Positions 18,144 through 26,317 of a stretch of DNA of 42,699 bases are shown here, one piece after another. This stretch comes from Devosia nanyangense. GTDB taxonomy: Bacteria; Pseudomonadota; Alphaproteobacteria; Rhizobiales; Devosiaceae. A model generated the notes under the pieces. The model searched no databases. It was not told the DNA's origin and worked only from the letters and a program-made list of their open reading frames with translations. The translations under genes were made by a program, and so were the position numbers. The stretch is from NCBI GenBank assembly GCA_016213505.1, contig JACRAF010000053.1, forward strand, positions 1 to 42,699, given 5' to 3'. Position 1 is the first letter of the stretch. Every line of letters begins with the position of its first letter.

Positions 18144-18157
18144 AAGGCTGGGAGGCC

Positions 18158-19486
18158 TTACTTCAGAAGGCCGGCATCCTGCATGATCGTCGTCGCCTGC
18201 GCGGCGGCTTCGTCGAGCGCGGCCTTGATCTCTTCCTGGCCGACAATCGCGGCCTGGACCTTGGGCCAGATGACGTTGCTGACCTCGATCCACTGCGGGA
18301 TCAGCGGCGGCGTCCGGGCTTCGGCCAGCGACTGCTGCCAGATCGGGAACATCTCGGCGAGCGCCGGCTTGTTATTGTCCTTGAACCACTGCACGACGTC
18401 GCTGAAGGTCTTGCTGCGGGTCGGCAGATTGCCGGCCGTGGCTTCCATCATCTCGCTTTCGTCATTGGTCATGAACACCGCGAAGCTGACCGCGGCCGGG
18501 ATGTTGTCGCACTGCTCGGTAACCGAGAACGAGTGCGAACCCGACCAGCCGCCGCGATGACCCGAGGTGCCGACCGGCGACACCGCGAAGCCGAGATTTG
18601 CGGCGACCTTGGACGAGGCCGGATCGGAGAAGTAGCTCGCCCAGCCCGGCCAGTCGAGATCGATCGCCAGCTGGCCCGCGGCCATCGCGGCGCCGATTTC
18701 GTCCCAGCCATAGTTCACGGTGCCGGCCGGAACCGCCTTGGCGTCATAGATGTCCTTGAACCACTGCACGGCCGCGACGCCTGCGTCCGAGTTGAAGATC
18801 GGCTTCCAGTTCTCGTCGAAGATGTCGCCGCCATTGGCGCGCAACAGCTCCATGAAGCGGCCGGACATGCCTTCGTCCTTGCCGGCGAAGGCCGTGCCGT
18901 AGAGGTTCGGCGGATCGGCAAAGAAGATGATTTGGTTCTTGAAGTCGTCGAAGGTCTCGGGCGGCACCAGGTCTTTGCCGTATTTGGCCTTGTACGCGGC
19001 CTGCTTGGCCGGATCGGCATAGAGCGCCTTGTTGTAGTAGATGTTGGAGACGTCGGTGACGCGCGGCAACTGCACGAGACGGCCATCGACCATCGCCGAG
19101 GCGAGCGTGCCGGGTACGTATTTGTCGAGCTCGGCCTGCGCGATGTGCTGCTTCAGGTCGACATAGAGATCGCCATATTGCGGCGCAAAGCTCGTGTGGT
19201 TGGAGCCGACGCACCAGCTGATCGAGCCGGACGCGATGTCCTGCTTGATCTCGCGGTCGAGATCGAAATGCGCCTTGGACGACACGATGTCGACCTTGGC
19301 GCCGGTCATCGCCTCCCACTCGGGAATGCGAGTGTAGAGCTTTTCGTATTGCGTGCCGCCGATCAGCTTCACCTTGAGGGTGTAGCCGTCGAACTTGCCG
19401 TAGTCGAAATCCTGCGCCATCGCGGCGCCGCCGAGAAGCCCCAGCGCGCACGACGCGAGAAGCGCCATGGTCAGTTTGTTGGACAT
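18158..19486 (-). CDS. Extracellular sugar-binding protein of the CUT1 ABC transporter
   Basis: A 442-residue family 1 solute-binding protein. The N-terminus is a Sec signal peptide (MSNKLTMALLASCALG, cleavage after AMA near residue 24). The body shows typical features: VSSKAHFDLDREIKQDIASG, YYNKALYADP, the YGWDEIGAAMAAGQLAI hinge region, and a late PTRSKTFSD segment. It captures the substrate in the periplasm for the downstream permeases. The ATG at 19486 is preceded by AGGAGGAG at good spacing, the strongest ribosome site of the operon; a longer upstream reading is rejected because it would precede the signal peptide. The neighbouring enzymes suggest a deoxy-sugar or sugar acid as ligand, which is inference. 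Confidence 0.92.
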   Translation of the reverse strand: MSNKLTMALLASCALGLLGGAAMAQDFDYGKFDGYTLKVKLIGGTQYEKLYTRIPEWEAMTGAKVDIVSSKAHFDLDREIKQDIASGSISWCVGSNHTSFAPQYGDLYVDLKQHIAQAELDKYVPGTLASAMVDGRLVQLPRVTDVSNIYYNKALYADPAKQAAYKAKYGKDLVPPETFDDFKNQIIFFADPPNLYGTAFAGKDEGMSGRFMELLRANGGDIFDENWKPIFNSDAGVAAVQWFKDIYDAKAVPAGTVNYGWDEIGAAMAAGQLAIDLDWPGWASYFSDPASSKVAANLGFAVSPVGTSGHRGGWSGSHSFSVTEQCDNIPAAVSFAVFMTNDESEMMEATAGNLPTRSKTFSDVVQWFKDNNKPALAEMFPIWQQSLAEARTPPLIPQWIEVSNVIWPKVQAAIVGQEEIKAALDEAAAQATTIMQDAGLLK

Positions 19487-19542
19487 GAGATTCTCCTCCT
19501 GAGACCCTTCCGCACCGTGCCCCACATGGGGCTTGATCGTGC

Positions 19543-19559
19543 ATAGATGAAAAGTCTAT
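19543..19559. promoter_or_regulatory. Candidate operator palindrome 1 between binding-protein and IclR genes
   Basis: ATAGA-tgaaaag-TCTAT is a 17-bp sequence with 5-bp perfect inverted arms in the 155-bp divergent intergenic region. It lies just upstream of the ribosome-binding site of the binding-protein gene. An IclR-type regulator encoded next door would be expected to bind here. The role is inferred from symmetry and position only. Confidence 0.4.
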
Positions 19560-19574
19560 TCGTAGGTAAGCACA

Positions 19575-19594
19575 GTTGACGCGGCATCGTCAAC
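19575..19594. promoter_or_regulatory. Candidate operator palindrome 2 (GTTGACG-N6-CGTCAAC)
   Basis: A perfect 7-bp inverted repeat with a 6-base spacer, centred between the two divergent genes. On the minus strand the left arm also reads as a possible -35 hexamer (TTGACG) for the transport operon, so a bound regulator would compete with polymerase. A good -10 hexamer at the right distance is not evident. Likely target of the IclR protein encoded at 19642-20415. Confidence 0.45.
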
Positions 19595-19641
19595 CGCTAG
19601 CATCCGCCCGCTCGCGCTGGGCCGGGGGAACGGGAGAGGCC

Positions 19642-20415
19642 ATGAACGTCGCAGAAGACCTCGACAAATATCGCGCTCCGGCGCTCGACAAGGGGCTCGA
19701 TATCCTCGAACTACTGGCCGCGACCGAGGAAGGCCTGAGCCAGGCCGAGATCGCCAAGTCGCTCGATCGTTCGCCCAACGAGATCTACCGGATGCTCGAC
19801 CGGCTGGTGCGCCGCGACTATGTCCGCCGCACCAGCGCCGACCGCTATGAGCTGACGCTGAAGCTGTTCGAACTCAGCCACACGACGCCACCGATTCGGC
19901 GCCTCGTGAGCCAGGCGACGCCGGTGCTCAGGCGCTTTGCCCGGGACGCCGAGCAGGCGGTGCACCTGGTCATCCACGACCGCAACATTCTCGTCGTCGT
20001 CGCCCAGGTGGATGGGCCGGGCTACTGGAACGTCTCGATCCGCGTCGGCTCGCGTATCGGCCTGGTCAATACCGGCTCGGGCCACGTGTTTCTCGCTTTC
20101 GCCAGCGAGGAAGAGCGCGCGCTGATGCTCGAGGACCACGGCGACAAGCGGCGCGAGAAACTGCCGGCGGCGCTGCAGGCCCGCCTCGCCCGCGTCGGCG
20201 AGCAGGGCTACGAGGCGATGGCAAGTCTGCAGGTCGCCAGTGTCATCAACCTGTCGGTGCCGATCTTCGGCCCGTTGGGCAGCGTCGTCGCGGCGCTGAC
20301 CTGCCCCTACACCGAGCGGCTCGACAAGAAGGACGCCCCGGACCAGGCAGAGGCGCTGCGGCTGCTCATTGCCGCTGGCCAGGACATTTCGCAGCGATCG
20401 GTTACGAAGGAATAG
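19642..20415 (+). CDS. IclR-family transcriptional regulator
   Basis: A 257-residue regulator with an N-terminal winged helix-turn-helix (about residues 14-70; ALDKGLDILELLA, then LSQAEIAKSLDRSPNEIYRMLDRLVRRDYV) and the C-terminal IclR effector-binding domain (GSRIGLVNTGSGHVFLAF, then INLSVPIFGPLGSVVAALTCPY). It is divergent from the transporter operon and immediately upstream of the lactonase-mutarotase gene, so it most likely controls both in response to a sugar acid or intermediate. The start is ATG 19642, preceded by GGGAGAGG; an in-frame upstream GTG or TTG has no ribosome site. Confidence 0.92.
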   Translation: MNVAEDLDKYRAPALDKGLDILELLAATEEGLSQAEIAKSLDRSPNEIYRMLDRLVRRDYVRRTSADRYELTLKLFELSHTTPPIRRLVSQATPVLRRFARDAEQAVHLVIHDRNILVVVAQVDGPGYWNVSIRVGSRIGLVNTGSGHVFLAFASEEERALMLEDHGDKRREKLPAALQARLARVGEQGYEAMASLQVASVINLSVPIFGPLGSVVAALTCPYTERLDKKDAPDQAEALRLLIAAGQDISQRSVTKE

Positions 20416-20417
20416 TC

Positions 20418-21581
20418 ATGCGCATCGTCGATACCCACCTTCATCTCGTCTACCTCGACAAGTTCGCCTACCCCTGGCTCGAAGGTGCGCCGCCGCTCAA
20501 CAAGCAATGGGACGCGCAGTCGTATTTCGCCGAGGCCGAAAGGCTCGGCATTGAAACGGCGCTCCATATGGAGGTCGACGTCGCCGAGCCGCAGATGGAG
20601 GACGAGACCCGGTTCGTGCTCGGTGCTCATCCCAGGATCGGCGGCGCCATCGCGGCGGCTCGTCCCGAATACGTGGATTTTCCCGCCCATCTCGAACGGC
20701 TGGCCGCGCTGCCCGGCGTCAAGGGCATCCGCCGCGTCCTCCACACCCAGCCGGATGAGCTGAGCCAGGGCGAATTGTTCGCCGCAAATCTCCGGCGGCT
20801 CCCGGCGCACAATCTCAGTTTTGACCTCTGTGTCCTCGCCCGCCAGTTGCCGATCGGCCGGGCGCTTGCGGCAAAATGCCCCGACGTGCAGTTCGTGCTC
20901 GACCATTGCGGCGTCCCCGATGTCGCCGCACGCGGGCTCGATCCCTGGCGCGACGACATCCGCCGGCTCGCGGAACTCCCCAATGTCGCGGCGAAAATCT
21001 CGGGCATCGTCGCCTACGCCAACCTCGACTGGACGGCGGACGATCTGCGGCCCTTCGTCGAGCACATCATCGAGTGTTTCGGCTGGGACCGCGTGGTGTG
21101 GGGCTCCGACTATCCGGTCTGCACCCTGACGGCCGATCTCACCCGCTGGGTCGAGGCGACGCAGATGCTCATCGCCGGCGCCAGCGACACCGAGCAGGCA
21201 AAACTGCTGCACCGGAACGCCGAGCGCATCTACCGTCTCACGCCGAAGGCGCCGAGGCGCTACGGCGCCGTGCTCGGACTCAAGCCCGAGGCCATCGCCG
21301 AATACAAGCGCATCCACGCGGCCGTGTGGCCGGACGTGCTGCGGCAGATCAAGGCCAGCGGCATTTCCAACTACTCGATCTATCTGCGCGAGCCCGAGAA
21401 CCTGCTGTTCGCCTACTACGAGTACACCGGCGACGACCACGATGCCGATATGGCGGCGATGGCTGCCGACCCCGTGACGCAGGAGTGGTGGAAGATCTGC
21501 ATGCCGATGCAGTCGCCGCTTCAGAGCAAGAAGGACGCCGAATGGTGGGCGGGAATGGAAGAGGTGTTCCACCTGGATTGA
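20418..21581 (+). CDS. Fusion of amidohydrolase-type lactonase and L-rhamnose/L-fucose mutarotase
   Basis: A 387-residue two-domain protein. Residues 1-275 are an amidohydrolase-2 TIM barrel like L-fuconolactonase or L-rhamnono-lactonase: H7-x-H9 at strand 1, LDHCGVPD at 161-168 and the WGSDYP motif with Asp231 at the last strand. Residues 281-387 are a complete RhaM-type mutarotase: EYKRIHAAVWPDVL with the expected Tyr296 and His300, the NYSIYLREPENLLFAYYEY strand, WWKICMP, and the family C-terminus EVFHLD. The join is short, with no stop or shift, so the fusion is real in this assembly. One polypeptide could interconvert sugar anomers and later open the lactone made by a dehydrogenase. The gene follows the regulator by two bases; GAAGGA precedes the ATG. 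Confidence 0.87.
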   Translation: MRIVDTHLHLVYLDKFAYPWLEGAPPLNKQWDAQSYFAEAERLGIETALHMEVDVAEPQMEDETRFVLGAHPRIGGAIAAARPEYVDFPAHLERLAALPGVKGIRRVLHTQPDELSQGELFAANLRRLPAHNLSFDLCVLARQLPIGRALAAKCPDVQFVLDHCGVPDVAARGLDPWRDDIRRLAELPNVAAKISGIVAYANLDWTADDLRPFVEHIIECFGWDRVVWGSDYPVCTLTADLTRWVEATQMLIAGASDTEQAKLLHRNAERIYRLTPKAPRRYGAVLGLKPEAIAEYKRIHAAVWPDVLRQIKASGISNYSIYLREPENLLFAYYEYTGDDHDADMAAMAADPVTQEWWKICMPMQSPLQSKKDAEWWAGMEEVFHLD

Positions 21582-21590
21582 GGGAAACGG

Positions 21591-21680
21591 GGCAGTCGGC
21601 GGTCGGCAACCGGCAGTCGGAGTAGCGACCGGGCCTGCAATTGCCGATGGCCGACCTACGACTGCCGACTGCCGACTGCC
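21591..21680. repeat. CAGTCGG-type short repeats in inverted arms
   Basis: GGCAGTCGGCGGTCGGCAAC (21591 onward) with further CAGTCGG copies is answered at 21660-21680 by GACTGCCGACTGCCGACTGC in the opposite sense. The arms can pair over roughly 20 bases. A single CAGTCGG also occurs just after etfA (about 11472). It is probably a dispersed intergenic repeat; it also lies where a terminator for the fusion gene would be expected. Confidence 0.6.
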
Positions 21681-21711
21681 TGCTCCGGCGGGCCCTTGCC
21701 TCATTCCCCCA

Positions 21712-21736
21712 CTTATGAAACTATCATTCACATAAG
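21712..21736. promoter_or_regulatory. Candidate operator CTTATG-N13-CATAAG
   Basis: A 25-bp site with perfect 6-bp inverted arms in an AT-rich island that contrasts with the surrounding GC-rich DNA. It is about 30 bp upstream of the Gfo/Idh start, the first gene of the five-gene MaoC/CoA-transferase operon, and is a plausible regulator site or overlaps that promoter. Which protein binds is unknown; the site differs from the two palindromes near the IclR gene. Confidence 0.4.
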
Positions 21737-21766
21737 AATGGCGGCCCAAGCGCGGTGGGAGAAGCA

Positions 21767-22827
21767 GTGTCGATTCCGGTGAGCCAACTGCGCCAGAGCT
21801 GGCCCAAGCCCAGCGCGCCGCGACCGATCGTCATCATCGGCGCCGGCGGCATCGTGACCGATGCACATTTGCCGGCCTATCGCCTCGCCGGCTTTCCCGT
21901 CGCGGGGGTCTACGACCTCGATACCGCCCGGGCGCAGCGGGTGGCCGAGACGTGGGGCACAAGCGCCTTCGCGACACTGGACGAGGCGATCGCCACACCG
22001 GACGCGATCTATGACCTCGCGCTGCCGCCCGGCGCGCATCTGAGCGTGCTGCCCAAGCTTCCGCATGGCGCCGCGGTGCTGCTGCAAAAGCCGATGGGCC
22101 GCGACCTGAGCGACGCCACCGCCATCCTGAAGCTCTGCCGGGACAACAAGCTCAAGGCCGCTGTCAATTTCCAGCTGCGCTTCTCGCCGATGTTCCTCGC
22201 CGTCGCCGATGCCATCGACCGCGGCGGGCTCGGCGATATCCTCGACGTCGAGGTGCACCTCAACCTCGTCACCCCGTGGCAGCTGTTCCCGTTCCTCAAG
22301 GGCATGCCGCGCGTCGAGATCGCCGTGCACTCGATCCACTATCTCGACACCATCCGGGCGCTGCTGGGCAACCCCATCGGCGTCCATGCCCGAACGCTCG
22401 GCCACCCCTCGACCGATCTGGCGCAGACCCGGACCTCGGCGCTGCTCGACTACGGCCAGGGCCGTCGCGTTACGCTGTCGATCAACCACAACCACGATTT
22501 CGGCCGCAAATTCCAGGACGCGAGTTTTCGCATCGAGGGCGACAAGGGCGCGGCGATGGTCAAGCTCGGGCTGCTGCTCAACTACCCCGAAGGCGAGCCG
22601 GATGAGCTCTGGATCACCCGTAAGGGAGAGGGTTGGACCGAGGTACCGCTGGGCGGCAAATGGTTCCCACACGCCTTCATCGGCACCATGAGCAATGTGC
22701 AGCGCTTTGCCGCCGGCGAGGACGACAGACTGGTCACCGGCGTCGAGGATGCCTGGCACACCATGGCGCTGGTCGAAGCCGCGTTCGAGTCGGCCGCCCT
22801 CCCCGCGACGCCCGTGAGGAGCGCCCC

Positions 22828-22831
<4 letters not shown>
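21767..22831 (+). CDS. Gfo/Idh/MocA-family oxidoreductase
   Basis: A 354-residue NAD(P)-dependent sugar or cyclitol dehydrogenase-like protein. The Rossmann motif GAGGIV lies at about 25-30, and the usual E-K-P catalytic motif appears as QKPMG, keeping the lysine but replacing the glutamate with glutamine. The C-terminal alpha/beta domain has [12 protein letters not shown], with the conserved active-site histidine region. The start is uncertain: GTG 21767 has GGGAGAAG just upstream and is preferred; GTG 21755 would add four residues. It heads a five-gene operon and overlaps the next start by four bases (ATGA). The substrate is probably a sugar derivative imported by the adjacent system, which is inference. 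Confidence 0.82.
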
Positions 22832-23373
<542 letters not shown>

Positions 23374-24534
23374 ATGACCGACGAGAACGACCTTCCACTG
23401 TCGGGACTGATCGTCGTCGATTTGTGCCAGTTCCTGAGCGGGCCATACGCTTCGCTGCGCCTGCAGGACCTCGGCGCCCGCGTCATCAAGGTCGAGCGGC
23501 CGGACGGCGGCGACCTCAGCCGCCGGCTCTATCTGTCGGACACCGAGATCGGCGGTGACTCGACGCTCTTCCACGCCATCAACCGCTCCAAGGAGAGCCT
23601 CGCGCTCGACCTCAAGGACCCGGCCGACGTCGCGGCGCTGAAGAAGCTGCTGCAGCGGGCCGACATCGTGCTGCAGAATTTCCGGCCCGGCGTCATCGAG
23701 CGGCTCGGCCTCGACTACGCGTCGGTCAAGGCGATCAACCCCGGCATCGTCTACGCCTCGATCACCGGCTACGGCAGCGAGGGTCCCTGGGTGCAGCGGC
23801 CGGGCCAGGACCTCTTGGCCCAGGCCCGCTCCGGCGTCATGTGGCTCAATGGCGACGAGCATCAGGGCCCGGTGCCGTTCGGCCTCGCCATCGCCGACAT
23901 GCTGGCCGGCGCGGCGGTGGCGCAGGGCGTACTTGCCGCGATCATCCGGCGCTTCCGCACCGGGGTCGGCGGACACATCGAAACGAGCCTCCTCGAAGTG
24001 CTGGTGGATTTCCAGTTCGAGGTGTTGACCACGCATCTCAACGACGGCCGCCGCCGGCCCAAGCGCTCGGACTTCCGCTCGGCGCACGCCTATCTTTCGG
24101 CGCCCTACGGCGTCTATCCGACCGCCGACGGCTACCTCGCGATCGCCATGACGCCGCTCGGCAAACTCGCCGATCTGCTCGACCTGCCGGCACTGGCGCC
24201 CTATCGCGACGCGCCCAAGAGCTGGTTCACCGCGCGCGACGCCATCAAGCAGATCATCGCCGAGCGCCTCGGCACGCACCCGACGGCTCATTGGCTCGCC
24301 GTGCTCGAGCCGGCCGACATCTGGTGCGCAAAAGTGCTCGACTGGCCCGAGTTGCTCGAGAGCGACGGCTTCAAGGCCCTCGACATGCTGCAGACGGTGA
24401 CGCGCGAGGACGACGTCTCGATCCTCACCACGCGCTCGCCGCTGAGGGTCGACGGCAGGCGCGCCACCACCAGCCGCGCCGCGCCGCTGATCGGCGAACA
24501 GAGCGCCAAAATCCGCAAGGAGTTCGACCTGTGA
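23374..24534 (+). CDS. CaiB/BaiF (class III) CoA-transferase
   Basis: A 386-residue class III CoA-transferase. Visible features: [23 protein letters not shown] near the N-terminus, [12 protein letters not shown] (70-81), [18 protein letters not shown], and catalytic Asp175 in [10 protein letters not shown], which forms the acyl-CoA anhydride intermediate in the family. It swaps CoA between two carboxylic acids without ATP. With a MaoC hydratase on each side it suggests a short pathway in which a carboxylic acid is activated to its CoA ester, then hydrated or dehydrated. The ATG directly follows the preceding stop; its own TGA overlaps the next GTG. Confidence 0.9.
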   Translation: MTDENDLPLSGLIVVDLCQFLSGPYASLRLQDLGARVIKVERPDGGDLSRRLYLSDTEIGGDSTLFHAINRSKESLALDLKDPADVAALKKLLQRADIVLQNFRPGVIERLGLDYASVKAINPGIVYASITGYGSEGPWVQRPGQDLLAQARSGVMWLNGDEHQGPVPFGLAIADMLAGAAVAQGVLAAIIRRFRTGVGGHIETSLLEVLVDFQFEVLTTHLNDGRRRPKRSDFRSAHAYLSAPYGVYPTADGYLAIAMTPLGKLADLLDLPALAPYRDAPKSWFTARDAIKQIIAERLGTHPTAHWLAVLEPADIWCAKVLDWPELLESDGFKALDMLQTVTREDDVSILTTRSPLRVDGRRATTSRAAPLIGEQSAKIRKEFDL

Positions 24535-25643
24535 CCGCCCTCTCGGCCCGCCCCTCTCTCAAGGGCATGACCTGGCGCCACCCGCGCGGCTACGACCCGA
24601 TGGTCGCAACCAGCACAGAGTGGCAGCGGCAGACCGGTGTCTCGATCCAGTGGGACCAGCGTTCGCTGCAGGATTTCGAGAGCTTCCCGGTCGAGGAACT
24701 GGCGCGGACCTACGACCTCATCGTCATCGACCACCCGCATGTCGGGCAGGTCACGGCCGAGGGTTGCCTCGCGCCGCTCGACGACAATCCGGACCTTGCC
24801 CGCAACAGCGTCGGCGCGTCCTATCGGAGCTACAATTTCGAGGGCCGCCAATGGGCCTACCCCATCGACGCGGCGGCGCAGGTGCAGGCCTATCGCGCCG
24901 ACCTGACCCGACCGGCGGAGGATTGGTCCGACGTGCTGGCGATGGCCCGCGCCGGCACAATCGTGCTGCCGATGCTGCCGCCGCACAGCCTCATGACGTT
25001 CTACACATTGGCCGCCAATCTCGGCCATCCCTGCGCGACCACGCCGGGCGACCTCATCGCCGCAGAAGCCGGCGCCGAGACCATCGCCCGCCTGGCGGAA
25101 TTGACGGCGCTCATCGAGCCGTCGAATTTTGCGCTGGACCCCATCGCGGCCTCCGAGGCGATGGCCCGCGACGGAGCCGTCGTCGCCGTCATGCCCTTCG
25201 GCTACGGCTATGTCAGCTACGCCCGCACCGGCTTTCGCCCGCACCGGCTGAGCTTTGCCGATATCCCCGTGCCCGGCCATCGCGGTTCGGCGCTGGGCGG
25301 CACGGGGATTGCAGTGTCGGCGTTCTCCGCCCACCTGCCCGAGGCGAAAGCCTACGCCGCCTGGGTCGCATCCGGCGAAGTGCAGCGCGGTCTCTATGCG
25401 GCCTCCGGCGGCCAGCCGGGCCACGCCGCGGCGTGGGACGACGATGCTGTCAATGCCGATACGCACGGGTTCTATCGCGCCACCCGCAAGACGCTCGAGG
25501 CATCCTATGTCCGCCCGCGCCACCTGGGCTACATGGCCTTCCAGGCTGCGGCATCACAGAGGCTCAACGCCGGCCTCTTGTCGCGCGAACCCGCCGCGCG
25601 CATCGTCGCCGACCTCAATGCGATGTTCCGGGGGAGCTTCTGA
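24531..25643 (+). CDS. Solute-binding-protein-like protein without signal peptide
   Basis: A 370-residue protein with the fold pattern of family 1 extracellular solute-binding proteins ([18 protein letters not shown], then [13 protein letters not shown], the YAYPIDA-like region [34 protein letters not shown] near 250-270, and a late SGGQPGH). It begins with GTG overlapping the CoA-transferase stop (GTGA) and the first 20 residues are not a signal peptide: they are polar and run straight into the fold. No in-frame upstream start would give one, since that region codes for the transferase. It is therefore predicted to be cytoplasmic, which is unusual for this family. It could bind a pathway intermediate or have become an enzyme or sensor. 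No permease is encoded beside it. Confidence 0.75.
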   Translation: MTALSARPSLKGMTWRHPRGYDPMVATSTEWQRQTGVSIQWDQRSLQDFESFPVEELARTYDLIVIDHPHVGQVTAEGCLAPLDDNPDLARNSVGASYRSYNFEGRQWAYPIDAAAQVQAYRADLTRPAEDWSDVLAMARAGTIVLPMLPPHSLMTFYTLAANLGHPCATTPGDLIAAEAGAETIARLAELTALIEPSNFALDPIAASEAMARDGAVVAVMPFGYGYVSYARTGFRPHRLSFADIPVPGHRGSALGGTGIAVSAFSAHLPEAKAYAAWVASGEVQRGLYAASGGQPGHAAAWDDDAVNADTHGFYRATRKTLEASYVRPRHLGYMAFQAAASQRLNAGLLSREPAARIVADLNAMFRGSF

Positions 25644-26086
25644 TGGAGCGGCCGCGCCATTTCGAGGACTATGTGGTCGGCGAGGGCCGCACCACCTACG
25701 GGCGCACCATCACCGAAACCGATTTCGTCGTCCATGCCGGGCACACGGGCGATTTCTTCCCGCACCACATGGACGCCGAGGCGATGAAATCGAGTCAATG
25801 GGGCCAGCGCATCGCGCACGGCACCATGACCTTCGCCATCGGCATCGGCCTCACCGCCGGCGAGATCAACCCCCTCGCCTTCACCTATGGTTACGAGCGG
25901 CTGCGCTTCCCCAAGCCGGTGTTCATCGGCGACACCATCCACACGGTTCTGACCATCGCAGCGTTGGGGGATGATCCAAAGCGCGCCGACCATGGCCGGG
26001 TGACCGAAGAGGTGCGGGTGATCAACCAGCGCGGCGAAACCGTGCTGGCGTGCGACCACGTGTATCTGGTGAAGCGGCGGGGTTAG
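25643..26086 (+). CDS. MaoC-like hot-dog hydratase/dehydratase (second copy)
   Basis: A 147-residue MaoC-type protein that ends the operon; its ATG overlaps the preceding stop (TGATG). The active-site region is [23 protein letters not shown], matching the family pattern in which an Asp and a His serve as catalytic acid and base. The helix [16 protein letters not shown] and the strands [18 protein letters not shown] are standard. It differs from the first copy by lacking the N-terminal extension and by having the better-preserved catalytic motif, so the two may form a heteromer or act on successive intermediates. Its substrate is unknown but likely a CoA thioester formed by the CaiB-type enzyme. 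Confidence 0.85.
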   Translation: MERPRHFEDYVVGEGRTTYGRTITETDFVVHAGHTGDFFPHHMDAEAMKSSQWGQRIAHGTMTFAIGIGLTAGEINPLAFTYGYERLRFPKPVFIGDTIHTVLTIAALGDDPKRADHGRVTEEVRVINQRGETVLACDHVYLVKRRG

Positions 26087-26095
26087 GCACGCCCC

Positions 26096-26290
26096 CCTCG
26101 CCCCTCAGGGGAGAGGGCTAGCGAAGCTAGGACCGCCAGGTCCGTAGCGCAGCTGGGTGAGGGGCGAAGTCTCCCCACACACTGACTGCGTCCGCAACGA
26201 GCCATGCGAGGGTCTGAACCCCTCACCCGGCTTGCTAAGTCCCGGCAATCGCCGGGCCAAGCGCGCCGACCTCTCCCCTCAGGGGCGAGG
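26096..26290. repeat. Intergenic palindromic repeat, copy B (inverted CCTC arms)
   Basis: CCTCGCCCCTCAGGGGAGAG (starting 26096) and CCTCTCCCCTCAGGGGCGAG (starting 26270) are near-exact inverted complements about 170 bp apart, and each is itself a small palindrome. Inside lie CCCGGC-aatc-GCCGGG (26241-26256) and the block GCTAGGACCGCCAGGTCCGT at 26126-26145 and onward, which is the inverted copy of 11599-11621. The unit fills the gap between convergent genes. Bidirectional termination is possible; a dispersed repeat is the safer call. Confidence 0.78.
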
Positions 26291-26317
26291 TGAAGGCGGC
26301 CCCGGTTCTGGAAACCC

